From a virus: DNA of 41,620 nt. The notes under the pieces are model-generated. The model saw nothing but the letters and a program-made list of their open reading frames with translations, was not told where the DNA came from and ran no database searches. Position 1 is the first letter of the stretch; every line of letters begins with the position of its first letter. The stretch lies in the IMG/VR virus record IMGVR_UViG_3300042349_000573, positions 1 to 41,620 of that record, one strand, 5' to 3'. A program made the position numbers and the translations under genes. Below are positions 33,919-40,398 of the stretch, one piece after another.

Positions 33919-35526
33919 ATGGGCAAAAAAGCTATTAGTCTAACTGTAGAGTCTCTAGAAAATAGAAAATTATTGTCAGTTGTTCCTAATGATCCAAAAA
34001 TTAATGATCAGTGGGCTCTTCAAAGTATTTCAGCATATCAAGCGTGGCAGTATGGAACTGGTTCAAAAGACATTGTTGTTGCGATTATAGATAGTGGTAT
34101 TGATTTAACTAATCAGGACTTGAAGAATAATCTATGGACTAATCCTGGAGAGATAGCGGGGGACGGGATAGATAATGAAAATAATGGATATATAGATGAT
34201 ATTAATGGTTGGAATTTTTATTCTAATAATAATGATATTCAGGACCGATACGGACACGGAAGTCATGTGGCAGGCATAATTGGCGCAGAAGGAAGCAATA
34301 GTTTGGGGGTGGCGGGGATTAATTGGAATGTGAGTTTAATGGCTTTAAAGTTTATGAACGACAAGGGGGTGGGCGATACTGGTGGGGCTATTCGAGCCAT
34401 GGATTATATTAGTATGATGAAGAATACTTATGGAGTAAATGTGGTAGTAGCTAATGCTAGTTGGGGTGGGGGGACTGGTTTTAGTAATATGTTGTATGGG
34501 GCGATTGGTAGATTAAATGATGCTGGGGTGGTGGTGACGGTGGCGGCTGGTAATAATGGTAGCGATAATGATATTACATTAAGATATCCTAGTTGTTTTG
34601 ATAATGATAATATTATTAGTGTAGGGGCTTTAGGATATGATGGAATAAAGTTAGCTAGCTTTTCAAATTATGGAGCTACTAATGTAGATATTGCTGCTCC
34701 TGGTAGCATGATACTATCTACTATTCCATATAATAATTATGGATATATGGCGGGGACTAGTATGGCAGCTCCTCAAGTGGCTGGTGCTGTAGCTTTGTTG
34801 AACTCTGTTAAACCTGGATTATCAATTTCAAAAGTTAAGGCTGCTATTTTTGGATCAGTAGATAAGCTTCCGGAACTATTTGGAAAGGTGGCAACAGGAG
34901 GAAAATTGAACGTGGGGGCAGCTATATCTAATGTGTTGGGAGTTCCTTATGATGGAAACATATTACCAACAGGAGCCATAATCAGTCAGAATTTAAGAAG
35001 TATTAGTGGATGGGCTAAAGATCTTAATTCTCCGAACTCTAGTATTTATGTGAGAATAATAATAGATGGTGCAGATAGTGGGTATCTATGGACTGGGGTT
35101 GGTGGGTCATTTGTTTTTAATCTGGGCGGTCTCACAATAGGGGAGCATGTTATAAGTGTTGAGGCCAGAGATTCTCAAACAGGATCTTGGACCTCTGTAG
35201 CATCATCCACAGTTACTATTCCTCCTCCGATTGTTAGGGTGGGATATTTAAGATTAGATAGAGTGGCGGGGTGGGCTTTTAGTGAGAGGTCCGGAGCATC
35301 TCCGGTTCTTGTTAGAGTAATTATTAATGGAAGGATAGTTACTGGACAGTGGGCTAATTTGTATAGACCAGCGTTAATTCCGGTGGTCGGTAGCGCCAGA
35401 CACGGATTTAATATAGCTTTGAATAGAAGCTGGTTTCATAAAGGAACTAATGATATGAAGATTGTAATTTACGATCCAATATCGAGACAAGTTTCAATAG
35501 CTTGGGAAAGAATCATAAATAGATAA
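33919..35526 (+). CDS. Subtilisin-family (S8) serine protease with planctomycete-type N-terminus
   Basis: 535 residues. Catalytic Asp58 (VAIIDSGID), His113 (YGHGSHVAG), oxyanion Asn212 (AAGNNG) and Ser281 (GTSMAAP) are all present, so the enzyme should be active. The N-terminus reads SLTVESLENRKLLSV, matching the LExRxLLS element at the start of many planctomycete exported proteins. Residues about 345 to 535 form beta-rich domains (SVEARDSQTGSWTS; SRQVSIAWERI). It probably acts outside the cell or in lysis/entry. An unusual cargo for a phage; host-gene capture is likely. Confidence 0.85.
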   Translation: MGKKAISLTVESLENRKLLSVVPNDPKINDQWALQSISAYQAWQYGTGSKDIVVAIIDSGIDLTNQDLKNNLWTNPGEIAGDGIDNENNGYIDDINGWNFYSNNNDIQDRYGHGSHVAGIIGAEGSNSLGVAGINWNVSLMALKFMNDKGVGDTGGAIRAMDYISMMKNTYGVNVVVANASWGGGTGFSNMLYGAIGRLNDAGVVVTVAAGNNGSDNDITLRYPSCFDNDNIISVGALGYDGIKLASFSNYGATNVDIAAPGSMILSTIPYNNYGYMAGTSMAAPQVAGAVALLNSVKPGLSISKVKAAIFGSVDKLPELFGKVATGGKLNVGAAISNVLGVPYDGNILPTGAIISQNLRSISGWAKDLNSPNSSIYVRIIIDGADSGYLWTGVGGSFVFNLGGLTIGEHVISVEARDSQTGSWTSVASSTVTIPPPIVRVGYLRLDRVAGWAFSERSGASPVLVRVIINGRIVTGQWANLYRPALIPVVGSARHGFNIALNRSWFHKGTNDMKIVIYDPISRQVSIAWERIINR

Positions 35527-35666
35527 TAAATGGCTAATAAACTGGCCAATTATGTATGGAGGCGCTTATTGTTTATGGACCTCCCGGCGGTTTTGACTGT
35601 GCGACCCCTTGGCCCCTTTAAAACGAAAAAACCCCCTGTCTGCAACTGTCTGCAAGTCCTTGTGAC

Positions 35667-35716
35667 ATAAAGACTTACGACGAATGACGAAGCCCGCGTT
35701 TGATGTAAGTCCTTAT
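35667..35716 (+). repeat. 50-bp GC-centred inverted-repeat element, copy 1
   Basis: Arms ATAAAGACTTAC and GTAAGTCCTTAT match at 11 of 12 positions as an inverted repeat. The centre (gacgaatgacgaagcccgcg) is GC-rich. It lies between the subtilase gene and the first early operon. Confidence 0.8.
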
Positions 35717-35764
35717 GGTGTTTGTCTTTGCGAAACCTTACGAAAATGCAAGGAAACTTTTCGC

Positions 35765-35792
35765 TTGCAAGCTAAAGAATACTCTGTATAAT
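35765..35792 (+). promoter_or_regulatory. Early promoter, copy 1
   Basis: TTGCAA, 16 bases, TATAAT, followed directly by GTCGATATAAG. It drives the gene at 35836. The GTCGATATAAG motif recurs at the same place in the promoters at 37240 and 40335. Confidence 0.65.
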
Positions 35793-35835
35793 GTCGATAT
35801 AAGAACAAGAGAACGATAAACAAGAGGACAAGAAA

Positions 35836-36078
35836 ATGATCACCATCAACAATCGCAACGAACTCGAAAACTTCCTCTATGGTGCTGATTCGACCATGCC
35901 CGAAACTCTTGTTGGTATTGCTCGCATCGGTGGTGAGTTGCTCGAAGAGGCTTTTCACTACTATGAAATGAGCGACGGAAACGCCTGCATTGGAGACTTT
36001 TTTCCGATGGGTGATGAGGGTGAGGGAATCACCGTTGACCGGGACGGAAACATTCTGGAAGATTTTCTTTACTACTAA
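35836..36078 (+). CDS. Small acidic early protein
   Basis: 80 residues, acidic and soluble (ITINNRNELENFLYG at the start, GEGITVDRDGNILEDFLYY at the end). It has an AAGAGGACAAG ribosome region. No motif is recognised. It is the first gene of the early block, behind its own promoter. Function unknown. Confidence 0.6.
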   Translation: MITINNRNELENFLYGADSTMPETLVGIARIGGELLEEAFHYYEMSDGNACIGDFFPMGDEGEGITVDRDGNILEDFLYY

Positions 36079-36082
36079 GGTA

Positions 36083-36112
36083 TTGACAACGCCCTAACCG
36101 ATAACCTATAAT
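36083..36112 (+). promoter_or_regulatory. Early promoter, copy 2
   Basis: TTGACA, 18 bases, TATAAT; the spacer carries CCGATAA, related to the CGATAATA of other early promoters. It starts five bases after the preceding stop codon and drives the gene at 36143. Confidence 0.65.
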
Positions 36113-36142
36113 AGAAACAACACAAGAAAGAAAAGGAAAAAG

Positions 36143-36358
36143 ATGCTTCAGACTAACTACAAAACTGTGACGAACAACCTTGATAAGATTTTTTCTGCTA
36201 TGCGAGCTGGTAAGTATCACTGCGTGCTCGACCCAAAGGGTAACGCTCATGTGGGCCTTATCAATGGTATCATGCGTGAGGATGGTAGCGGAAAGAATTG
36301 GATCGTGACAGTGACTAACCGTACAGTAAGCGAAAAGGTCTTCATTCACGCCTCATGA
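36143..36358 (+). CDS. Small hypothetical early protein
   Basis: 71 residues, mixed charge (MLQTNYKTVTNNLDKIFSAM), with a GKNWIVTVTNRTVSEKVF strand pattern at the end. No motif recognised. An AAGGAAAAAG ribosome region precedes the ATG. Monocistronic between promoter copy 2 and the second 50-bp element. Confidence 0.6.
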   Translation: MLQTNYKTVTNNLDKIFSAMRAGKYHCVLDPKGNAHVGLINGIMREDGSGKNWIVTVTNRTVSEKVFIHAS

Positions 36359-36374
36359 CCTAAAGCCTTACCCT

Positions 36375-36424
36375 ATAAACACTTAGGGCGAGGCCGGGCG
36401 CCCGCATCTGACGTAAGTCCTTAT
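36375..36424 (+). repeat. 50-bp GC-centred inverted-repeat element, copy 2
   Basis: Arms ATAAACACTTA and TAAGTCCTTAT pair partly (9 of 11). The left arm is also inside an upstream CCCTA(TAAACACT)TAGGG hairpin, so two foldings compete. Centre GGCCGGGCGCCC. Confidence 0.75.
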
Positions 36425-36442
36425 CTCATATAGGCTTATGAA

Positions 36443-36460
36443 CCTTACGATATTGTAAGG
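36443..36460 (+). repeat. CCTTAC palindrome, copy A
   Basis: CCTTACGATATTGTAAGG is an 18-base near-perfect palindrome, identical to the copy at 38068-38085. It sits between a 50-bp element and an early promoter, so it may be an operator. Confidence 0.55.
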
Positions 36461-36480
36461 AAGAAAACTATTGCTAGAGC

Positions 36481-36509
36481 TTGACGTTGGTCGATAATAG
36501 GTGTAGAAT
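36481..36509 (+). promoter_or_regulatory. Early promoter, copy 3
   Basis: TTGACG, 17 bases, TAGAAT, with GTCGATAATAG in the spacer. Drives the operon from 36538. Confidence 0.6.
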
Positions 36510-36537
36510 AAGAACACAAGAAAGAAAAGGAATCCCA

Positions 36538-36651
36538 ATGATTACGACTATCGAATACGTTCAGTTGTTTGCCTTGATTGCTTTTGCTGGTTTCATCTCG
36601 TACACCGCCCACGAGGTGGGTAACGCTATTCAATCCATTCTTCACGACTGA
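36538..36651 (+). CDS. 37-residue membrane mini-protein
   Basis: MITTIEYVQLFALIAFAGFI followed by a short polar end. It has one likely membrane segment (about residues 8-23) and an AAAGGAATCCCA ribosome site before the ATG at 36538. It is the first gene of a three-gene operon. Too short for a family call. Confidence 0.5.
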   Translation: MITTIEYVQLFALIAFAGFISYTAHEVGNAIQSILHD

Positions 36652-36657
36652 GGGAAT

Positions 36658-36765
36658 ATGTCTAGGTATCTGCCTGATGGTTATGTAGATTATGCTACAT
36701 ACAATATCAAAGAAGTTTTACAGTTTCTTCAACAATTACTAGGAATCATTAGCGAAAGCTGGTAA
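36658..36765 (+). CDS. 35-residue early mini-protein
   Basis: MSRYLPDGYVDYATYNIKEV with a hydrophobic helix after it (LQFLQQLLGII). A GAGGG site lies just upstream, overlapping the end of the 36538 gene. Unrecognised. Confidence 0.45.
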   Translation: MSRYLPDGYVDYATYNIKEVLQFLQQLLGIISESW

Positions 36766-36770
36766 ACAAA

Positions 36771-37070
36771 ATGACACACTTTGAAGCAGTAAAGATGGTT
36801 CGTGGTAAGACTAATAAGGATACTCGCAAGGTTGGCAACAATACCTATGCCTACATCCAGGCCGATAGTAGCGTTGCAATAGAGTTGCATGGTACGAATG
36901 TCGTGGTGATTTATCCCGACGATACTGTTATGCTCAATAGTGGTGGATGGCATACGCACACCACTAAGAAGCGTATCAACCAGTATTCGCCCGTACAGGT
37001 ATACCAGAAGAACTACGAATGGTACCTAAAAGACGGCACACCGTTTGAGGATCGTATGGTGGTGAGTTAA
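36771..37070 (+). CDS. Conserved small phage protein (RKxxNNTY...SGGW family)
   Basis: 99 residues. The pattern DTRKVGNNTYAYIQADSSVA, then IELHGTNVVV, MLNSGGWHTHTTKKRINQYS, matches a small protein family widespread in unrelated phages, which I know only as hypothetical. It is soluble. It ends the operon from 36538. Confidence 0.7.
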   Translation: MTHFEAVKMVRGKTNKDTRKVGNNTYAYIQADSSVAIELHGTNVVVIYPDDTVMLNSGGWHTHTTKKRINQYSPVQVYQKNYEWYLKDGTPFEDRMVVS

Positions 37071-37086
37071 CATAAAGCCTTGTCTG

Positions 37087-37136
37087 TAAAGGACTTACAG
37101 CGAGGCGGGCGGGCCGGGATCGACGTAAGTCCTTAT
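37087..37136 (+). repeat. 50-bp GC-centred inverted-repeat element, copy 3
   Basis: The inner arms AAGGACTTAC and GTAAGTCCTT are a perfect 10-base inverted repeat with a 26-base GC-rich centre (aggcgggcgggccggg). It lies 17 bases after the stop at 37070. Confidence 0.85.
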
Positions 37137-37239
37137 GCTGCAACACTTTACGTTCACCTAGCAAATGCTGTGCCAATAGGATAGAAAATAGACGATTCTT
37201 TTGTCAAAAATTCTTGACAATAAAATTTCTAGATTTCTC

Positions 37240-37268
37240 TTGCAAGCTCAAGATGAGCATGGTATAAT
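37240..37268 (+). promoter_or_regulatory. Early promoter, copy 4
   Basis: TTGCAA, 17 bases, TATAAT, followed by GTCGATATAAG. A TTGACA at 37213 may be an additional upstream box. Drives the gene at 37309. Confidence 0.65.
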
Positions 37269-37308
37269 GTCGATATAAGACATAGAGAAGAAAGAAAGAG
37301 AGAAAAGA

Positions 37309-37494
37309 ATGTTTGAAATTGGTGACAGCGTATCGTTCATGTGGGGAAAAGAGAAAAAGTTTGGCAAAATCGTAGGCTGGGAATACGATGAGGGTAATGT
37401 GTGGGAAGTAACCGTAACCGAAAGTATGAACGCATATTTTTCGGACGATGAGCTAGCTCCCGCAGTTGATGCCTACGGCCATCCCTGGGCCTAA
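37309..37494 (+). CDS. Small hypothetical early protein
   Basis: 61 residues (MFEIGDSVSFMWGKEKKFGK), a beta-barrel-like SH3-style start followed by an acidic end (FSDDELAPAVDAYG). An AAGAGAG site precedes the ATG. No family recognised. Confidence 0.6.
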   Translation: MFEIGDSVSFMWGKEKKFGKIVGWEYDEGNVWEVTVTESMNAYFSDDELAPAVDAYGHPWA

Positions 37495-37507
37495 CGGTAT
37501 TGTAAGG

Positions 37508-37536
37508 TTGACACGATAAAATCAGTTTGGTATAAT
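37508..37536 (+). promoter_or_regulatory. Early promoter, copy 5
   Basis: TTGACA, 17 bases, TATAAT. It overlaps an in-frame ATG at 37535, so that codon cannot be the start; the ATG at 37577 is used instead. A TATTGTAAGG half of the palindromic motif lies just upstream. Confidence 0.7.
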
Positions 37537-37576
37537 GATCGCACAAGAGAACGATAGACCCTTAGAGAAAAAGACA

Positions 37577-37951
37577 ATGAAAACCAAGTATCCAATCATC
37601 GAAAATGCCAAGCGTCAAGCCCGTATGATCTTCAAGGGTATCGCGATTCCAGTTCGCCACGAAGTGACCGATGAGCAGTGCATCATCGACGTTGACTACG
37701 TTCACGGTGTGACTGACCACAAGCGTTACGTTGTGACCGAAAAGGTACTCAAATTCAATCGTACCGCACTGAAGAACATTGGCAAGGTTCGCAAGGAAAA
37801 GGCTGACCCCCGCTATGTGGGGGGTGAGGATACCATGATCGTTCCGGTTGGAAAGCCGGGAAGCCGTGAACGTATCGAGGAACTGACCAAACAGTATGGT
37901 GTGGTCGCCCATCTGGAACTCAGCCCGTTCAGCTTCAAGAGTGATGAATGA
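37577..37951 (+). CDS. Hypothetical early protein
   Basis: 124 residues from the ATG at 37577 (MKTKYPIIENAKRQARMIFK), chosen because the -10 box of the promoter covers the longer frame's start. Beta-rich with a basic N-terminus and charged middle (NIGKVRKEKADPRY). It ends LELSPFSFKSDE. Third codon positions are C/G-rich relative to neighbours, hinting at high expression. Family unknown. Confidence 0.6.
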   Translation: MKTKYPIIENAKRQARMIFKGIAIPVRHEVTDEQCIIDVDYVHGVTDHKRYVVTEKVLKFNRTALKNIGKVRKEKADPRYVGGEDTMIVPVGKPGSRERIEELTKQYGVVAHLELSPFSFKSDE

Positions 37952-38000
37952 ACGATCACTACTGCACAAACATATAGCAGTTGACCTAAAGCGTTACCCT

Positions 38001-38050
38001 ATAAGGACTTAGGGCAAACGCGACCGCCCCGATTTGATGTAACTCCTTAT
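38001..38050 (+). repeat. 50-bp GC-centred inverted-repeat element, copy 4
   Basis: Arms ATAAGGACTTA and TAACTCCTTAT (10 of 11 paired). The left arm is also part of CCCTA(TAAGGACT)TAGGG, so alternative foldings compete. Centre gcgaccgcccc. Confidence 0.8.
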
Positions 38051-38067
38051 GACGCAACAACTTGCAA

Positions 38068-38085
38068 CCTTACGATATTGTAAGG
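38068..38085 (+). repeat. CCTTAC palindrome, copy B
   Basis: Identical 18 bases (CCTTACGATATTGTAAGG) to those at 36443-36460, in the same relation to a 50-bp element (18 bases after it) and to an early promoter (about 21 bases before it). Confidence 0.55.
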
Positions 38086-38106
38086 ATTCTTTTCTCTAGA
38101 AATAGC

Positions 38107-38135
38107 TTGACACTGGACGATAATAGATGTATAAT
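38107..38135 (+). promoter_or_regulatory. Early promoter, copy 6
   Basis: TTGACA, 17 bases, TATAAT, with GACGATAATAG in the spacer. Drives the gene at 38165. Confidence 0.7.
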
Positions 38136-38164
38136 CGTAGGACAAGAAAGAAAGAGAGTTGAAG

Positions 38165-38371
38165 ATGAGAGAGTCAGTTTCAGTCGAAAGTTTCACCCGT
38201 TCGCTTCCCTCTATTTATATTTACGATCATATCGTGCATATGAAGAATGGGAAAGCCTATAGAGTTTACCGTTGCGGTTCAGACCGTGCGGTTTACCAGT
38301 ATATGCGTTCTCAGGGTTTCGACACCAAGGAAATCGTGAGGGTTGATCTCGTAGCCCCTAAGAGGGGTTAG
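38165..38371 (+). CDS. Small hypothetical early protein
   Basis: 68 residues from the ATG at 38165 (MRESVSVESFTRSLPSIYIY); a TTG two codons upstream is possible. Basic overall, with YRVYRCGSDRAVYQYMRSQG in the middle and DLVAPKRG at the end. Possibly nucleic-acid binding by charge, but no motif is recognised. Confidence 0.55.
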   Translation: MRESVSVESFTRSLPSIYIYDHIVHMKNGKAYRVYRCGSDRAVYQYMRSQGFDTKEIVRVDLVAPKRG

Positions 38372-38398
38372 AGGCCAACCTATCGATACTGTAAGGTA

Positions 38399-38427
38399 TT
38401 GCAGGCTAAAGGTTGATATGGTAGAAT
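38399..38427 (+). promoter_or_regulatory. Early promoter, copy 7
   Basis: TTGCAG, 17 bases, TAGAAT, followed by GTCGATAATAGG. A GATACTGTAAGG half-palindrome lies just upstream. Drives the operon from 38478. Confidence 0.55.
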
Positions 38428-38477
38428 GTCGATAATAGGTATAGGGAAAACGAGAACTAACAACAAAGAGGAAAAGT

Positions 38478-38681
38478 ATGGACAATCTCACGTTGCCACA
38501 GAGACATGATTGGGTAGCTTTTGATTATAAGGGTAAGAGCTTCAGGGGTGAGGTTCGTAGGGTTTATGATAAGCCCAAGGGTCATTTGATGATTGTGAAA
38601 TTGGGTGAGGGTAAGTATCGTTCGTGCTATCTTGAGCAGTGCGGGAATCTAACTGCTATCTCTACTCAACCGGAGGCTTGA
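38478..38681 (+). CDS. Small hypothetical early protein
   Basis: 67 residues (MDNLTLPQRHDWVAFDYKGK) with strand-rich body (GKYRSCYLEQCGNLT). A GAGGAAAAG site precedes the ATG. First gene of a small operon with two or three membrane mini-proteins. Unrecognised. Confidence 0.6.
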   Translation: MDNLTLPQRHDWVAFDYKGKSFRGEVRRVYDKPKGHLMIVKLGEGKYRSCYLEQCGNLTAISTQPEA

Positions 38682-38683
38682 AT

Positions 38684-38872
38684 ATGAGCGATTTTATTAT
38701 GGTGTGGGTCTGGGTGGCGGTTATGTGTGGGGTTTTGTTCTTTGCTTATTTTCTCACTATTGTGGGAGAAGTTTGGCAGAGAATAAACGAGTATGAGAAT
38801 ATGCGGGCCAGGGGTTTTACTCTTATGAAGAATGATAAGGGTGATGATTTCTGGGTAGGATACGGGGATTGA
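38684..38872 (+). CDS. 62-residue membrane protein
   Basis: From the ATG at 38684, with a perfect CGGAGG site; the longer in-frame start overlaps the previous gene. Residues about 4-28 are a membrane segment (MVWVWVAVMCGVLFFAYFL). The rest is a charged cytoplasmic-type tail (VWQRINEYENMRARGF). Starts two bases after the upstream stop, so it is coupled. Confidence 0.6.
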   Translation: MSDFIMVWVWVAVMCGVLFFAYFLTIVGEVWQRINEYENMRARGFTLMKNDKGDDFWVGYGD

Positions 38873-38899
38873 CCACTTAAACAAAATGGAGATACACGG

Positions 38900-39010
38900 A
38901 TGTATCAGTTCGACTTTATTAGTGTTGCTTTCGGTTATATTTGTGGTATTGTACTGTACGCTAGTATGTCAAATATCATGTATATGGAGGAAAATGATGA
39001 AAGTGAGTGA
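38900..39010 (+). CDS. 36-residue membrane mini-protein
   Basis: MYQFDFISVAFGYICGIVLY then SMSNIMYMEENDESE. It is preferred over the 62-residue frame that starts at 38886 because it has a GGAG eight bases upstream, whereas 38886 has none. Single membrane segment. It overlaps the next ORF in another frame. Confidence 0.4.
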   Translation: MYQFDFISVAFGYICGIVLYASMSNIMYMEENDESE

Positions 39011-39074
39011 CTACATATTGTGGGGGGTGTGTTTTATTATTGGCTGCACTATGACGTATCTCCTTCACCTGTAA
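38994..39074 (+). CDS. 26-residue membrane mini-protein
   Basis: MMKVSDYILWGVCFIIGCTM and a short end, one membrane segment, preceded by TGGAGG at 38985. It overlaps the 36-residue ORF by 17 bases. Its stop lies in the fifth 50-bp element. Confidence 0.4.
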   Translation: MMKVSDYILWGVCFIIGCTMTYLLHL

Positions 39075-39120
39075 GGACTTACGTCGAGTCCGGCCGCCCC
39101 CGCGAAGCGTAAGTGTTTAT
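39072..39120 (+). repeat. 50-bp GC-centred inverted-repeat element, copy 5
   Basis: Arms TAAGGACTTACG and CGTAAGTGTTTA pair at 10 of 12 positions. Centre tcgagtccggccgcccccgc. The left arm contains the stop codon of the mini-protein gene before it. Confidence 0.75.
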
Positions 39121-39198
39121 GCACCAAGACTTTACGTTAACTAAAAGATTTTTCGTCTTTGGCATGAAATTATATTCTGGAATTTTCCAAGTTTCTGC

Positions 39199-39227
39199 TT
39201 GACGCTGGCCGATAATAAGAGTATAAT
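39199..39227 (+). promoter_or_regulatory. Early promoter, copy 8
   Basis: TTGACG, 17 bases, TATAAT, with CCGATAATAAG in the spacer. It covers the beginning of a longer in-frame ORF, so the ATG at 39265 is the start of the next gene. Confidence 0.65.
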
Positions 39228-39264
39228 CGCAGCATCACGAACGGAAACCACAGGAACCAGAATC

Positions 39265-39438
39265 ATGCTGAACTTCGACGAGATCAACGATATTCTGAAC
39301 GACATGGCCGAAGCGGGGATTGTTGAGCCGATGGTCGAGCCTATCGATGACCCCAGTGTGGAAGTCAATTTTTGGGATTGGGCTGACGTTGTAGGTGCTG
39401 TTGACGAATTCGTTCCCGAGGAGTATACTAATGCTTAG
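39265..39438 (+). CDS. Hyperacidic early protein with no basic residues
   Basis: 57 residues from the ATG at 39265 (MLNFDEINDILNDMAEAGIV). It has 16 Asp/Glu and no Lys, Arg or His at all. The start at 39199 lies inside the promoter and is rejected. The charge profile recalls DNA-mimic or RNA-polymerase-binding phage proteins, but this is inference. Its stop overlaps the next mini-gene. Confidence 0.6.
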   Translation: MLNFDEINDILNDMAEAGIVEPMVEPIDDPSVEVNFWDWADVVGAVDEFVPEEYTNA

Positions 39439-39502
39439 TGCAATTGCTTTTGTTGTGGGCTATGTGGGTTTGTTTTACGTTACTACCATCGTGAGGGATT
39501 GA
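39431..39502 (+). CDS. 23-residue membrane mini-protein
   Basis: MLSAIAFVVGYVGLFYVTTI and a short end. Its ATG overlaps the preceding gene's stop (ATGCTTAG), a GAGGAG lies about seven bases upstream, and the stop is two bases before the next ATG. The tight spacing supports translation. Confidence 0.4.
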   Translation: MLSAIAFVVGYVGLFYVTTIVRD

Positions 39503-39504
39503 TC

Positions 39505-39780
39505 ATGAGCTACGAATATGACGATCTTGAAGATTTTTACGGTATCGACGCTGATGATCGTACTAACGATTATTGGGCTGGAAATGATGACCTGGAGAAT
39601 GATTCTGATGATTCGTTTGATGATAGTATGGATGGTGATGCTGAATCTGCGTTGGCTTCCGCTGGATGGGGAACCGACGAGGATTACGGTTACTATGGTG
39701 ACGATGGAGTAGAAGATTTCCACGCCGATGAGGCTGTGGGATTTGTGGACTACAATGAAGACGGGCCATATAACGACTAA
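39505..39780 (+). CDS. Hyperacidic early protein, DNA-mimic-like
   Basis: 91 residues from the ATG at 39505 (MSYEYDDLEDFYGIDADDRT). By count 33 of 91 residues are Asp or Glu (25 Asp), with one Arg, one His and no Lys. Asp repeats alternate with Tyr, Asn and Gly. Such extreme charge is found in phage DNA mimics that block restriction or nucleoid proteins; nothing more specific can be said. It is preceded by a GAGGG site. Confidence 0.65.
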   Translation: MSYEYDDLEDFYGIDADDRTNDYWAGNDDLENDSDDSFDDSMDGDAESALASAGWGTDEDYGYYGDDGVEDFHADEAVGFVDYNEDGPYND

Positions 39781-39796
39781 TTAAAAGGAAAGAACA

Positions 39797-40189
39797 ATGC
39801 AGTATCGAAAGATTGCGACGGGAATGATTGAAGCTACATATGAGAATTATTCACAGTGGCTAGAAGATGGCGTTCTTGCTGAAGAATTGAATAAGTATGA
39901 AATTCCGGTATGGGATGAGATGAATGATAGCACAAAGTGTTCTGCAATAGAGTATGTTTATCTTAATAGAGACACTATTGAGTTACATTCGGGACTTGTA
40001 GAATCATGGGTGCAAGCTACGGCTTACTTTATGATCTATGATTTTGCTGCTATTATGGCCCATGATGGACAGCCAGAAATCGAAATGTTCTTTGATGATA
40101 TGGATTTCATGATGGATGAAGATACCCTGAACGATGAAGATGTTCAGGAGCAACTTGGAATTAGTCCAGATTTTGGAGGAAAATTCTAA
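39797..40189 (+). CDS. Acidic hypothetical early protein
   Basis: 130 residues with a perfect AAAAGGAAAG site. Helical and acidic, especially at the C-terminus (FFDDMDFMMDEDTLNDED). The middle is aromatic (VQATAYFMIYDFAAIM). Last gene of the operon, before the sixth 50-bp element. No family recognised. Confidence 0.6.
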   Translation: MQYRKIATGMIEATYENYSQWLEDGVLAEELNKYEIPVWDEMNDSTKCSAIEYVYLNRDTIELHSGLVESWVQATAYFMIYDFAAIMAHDGQPEIEMFFDDMDFMMDEDTLNDEDVQEQLGISPDFGGKF

Positions 40190-40213
40190 GCACTCGCCCT
40201 AAACCCTTTGTGC

Positions 40214-40263
40214 GTAAGCACTTAGGGCTGGCGGGGCGGGCCGGATTTGACGTAAATCCTTTA
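40214..40263 (+). repeat. 50-bp GC-centred inverted-repeat element, copy 6
   Basis: Arms GTAAGCACTTA and TAAATCCTTTA are more diverged. The upstream GCCCTAA...TTAGGGC pairing (starting about 40197) is a perfect 7-base inverted repeat. Centre ggcggggcgggccgg. A partial extra arm AGTAAGGACTTAT follows. Confidence 0.7.
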
Positions 40264-40334
40264 GCAGTAAGGACTTATGACTCATAGCAGATGTCGTGCC
40301 AAAAAATCTTTTCTTTTTTTTCAAAATTTTCTGC

Positions 40335-40362
40335 TTGACACCTAAAGTTTCTATGCTATACT
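40335..40362 (+). promoter_or_regulatory. Early promoter, copy 9
   Basis: TTGACA, 16 bases, TATACT, followed by TGTCGATATAAG. Drives the gene at 40399. Confidence 0.65.
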
Positions 40363-40398
40363 TGTCGATATAAGAGATAGAGAAAGAGAGAGTGAAAG

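Larger units (their letters stand above)
35527..35835 (+). other. Intergenic region before the early block
   Basis: No gene is seen in this 309-base gap. It holds a GGACCTCCCGGCGG-type GC-rich stretch, a tandem CTGTCTGCAA repeat near 35638, the first 50-bp element (35667-35716), a CCTTACGAAAATGCAAGG imperfect palindrome (35736-35752) and an early promoter (35765-35792). Confidence 0.6.

Noticed and set aside
37213-37218. Second TTGACA box upstream of the 37309 gene
   Set aside because: No -10 box at a proper distance; the TTGCAA-17-TATAAT pair fits better.
37562-37969. Minus-strand ORF of 135 codons
   Set aside because: Antisense shadow of the 37577 gene, whose GC-rich third positions keep the opposite frame open.
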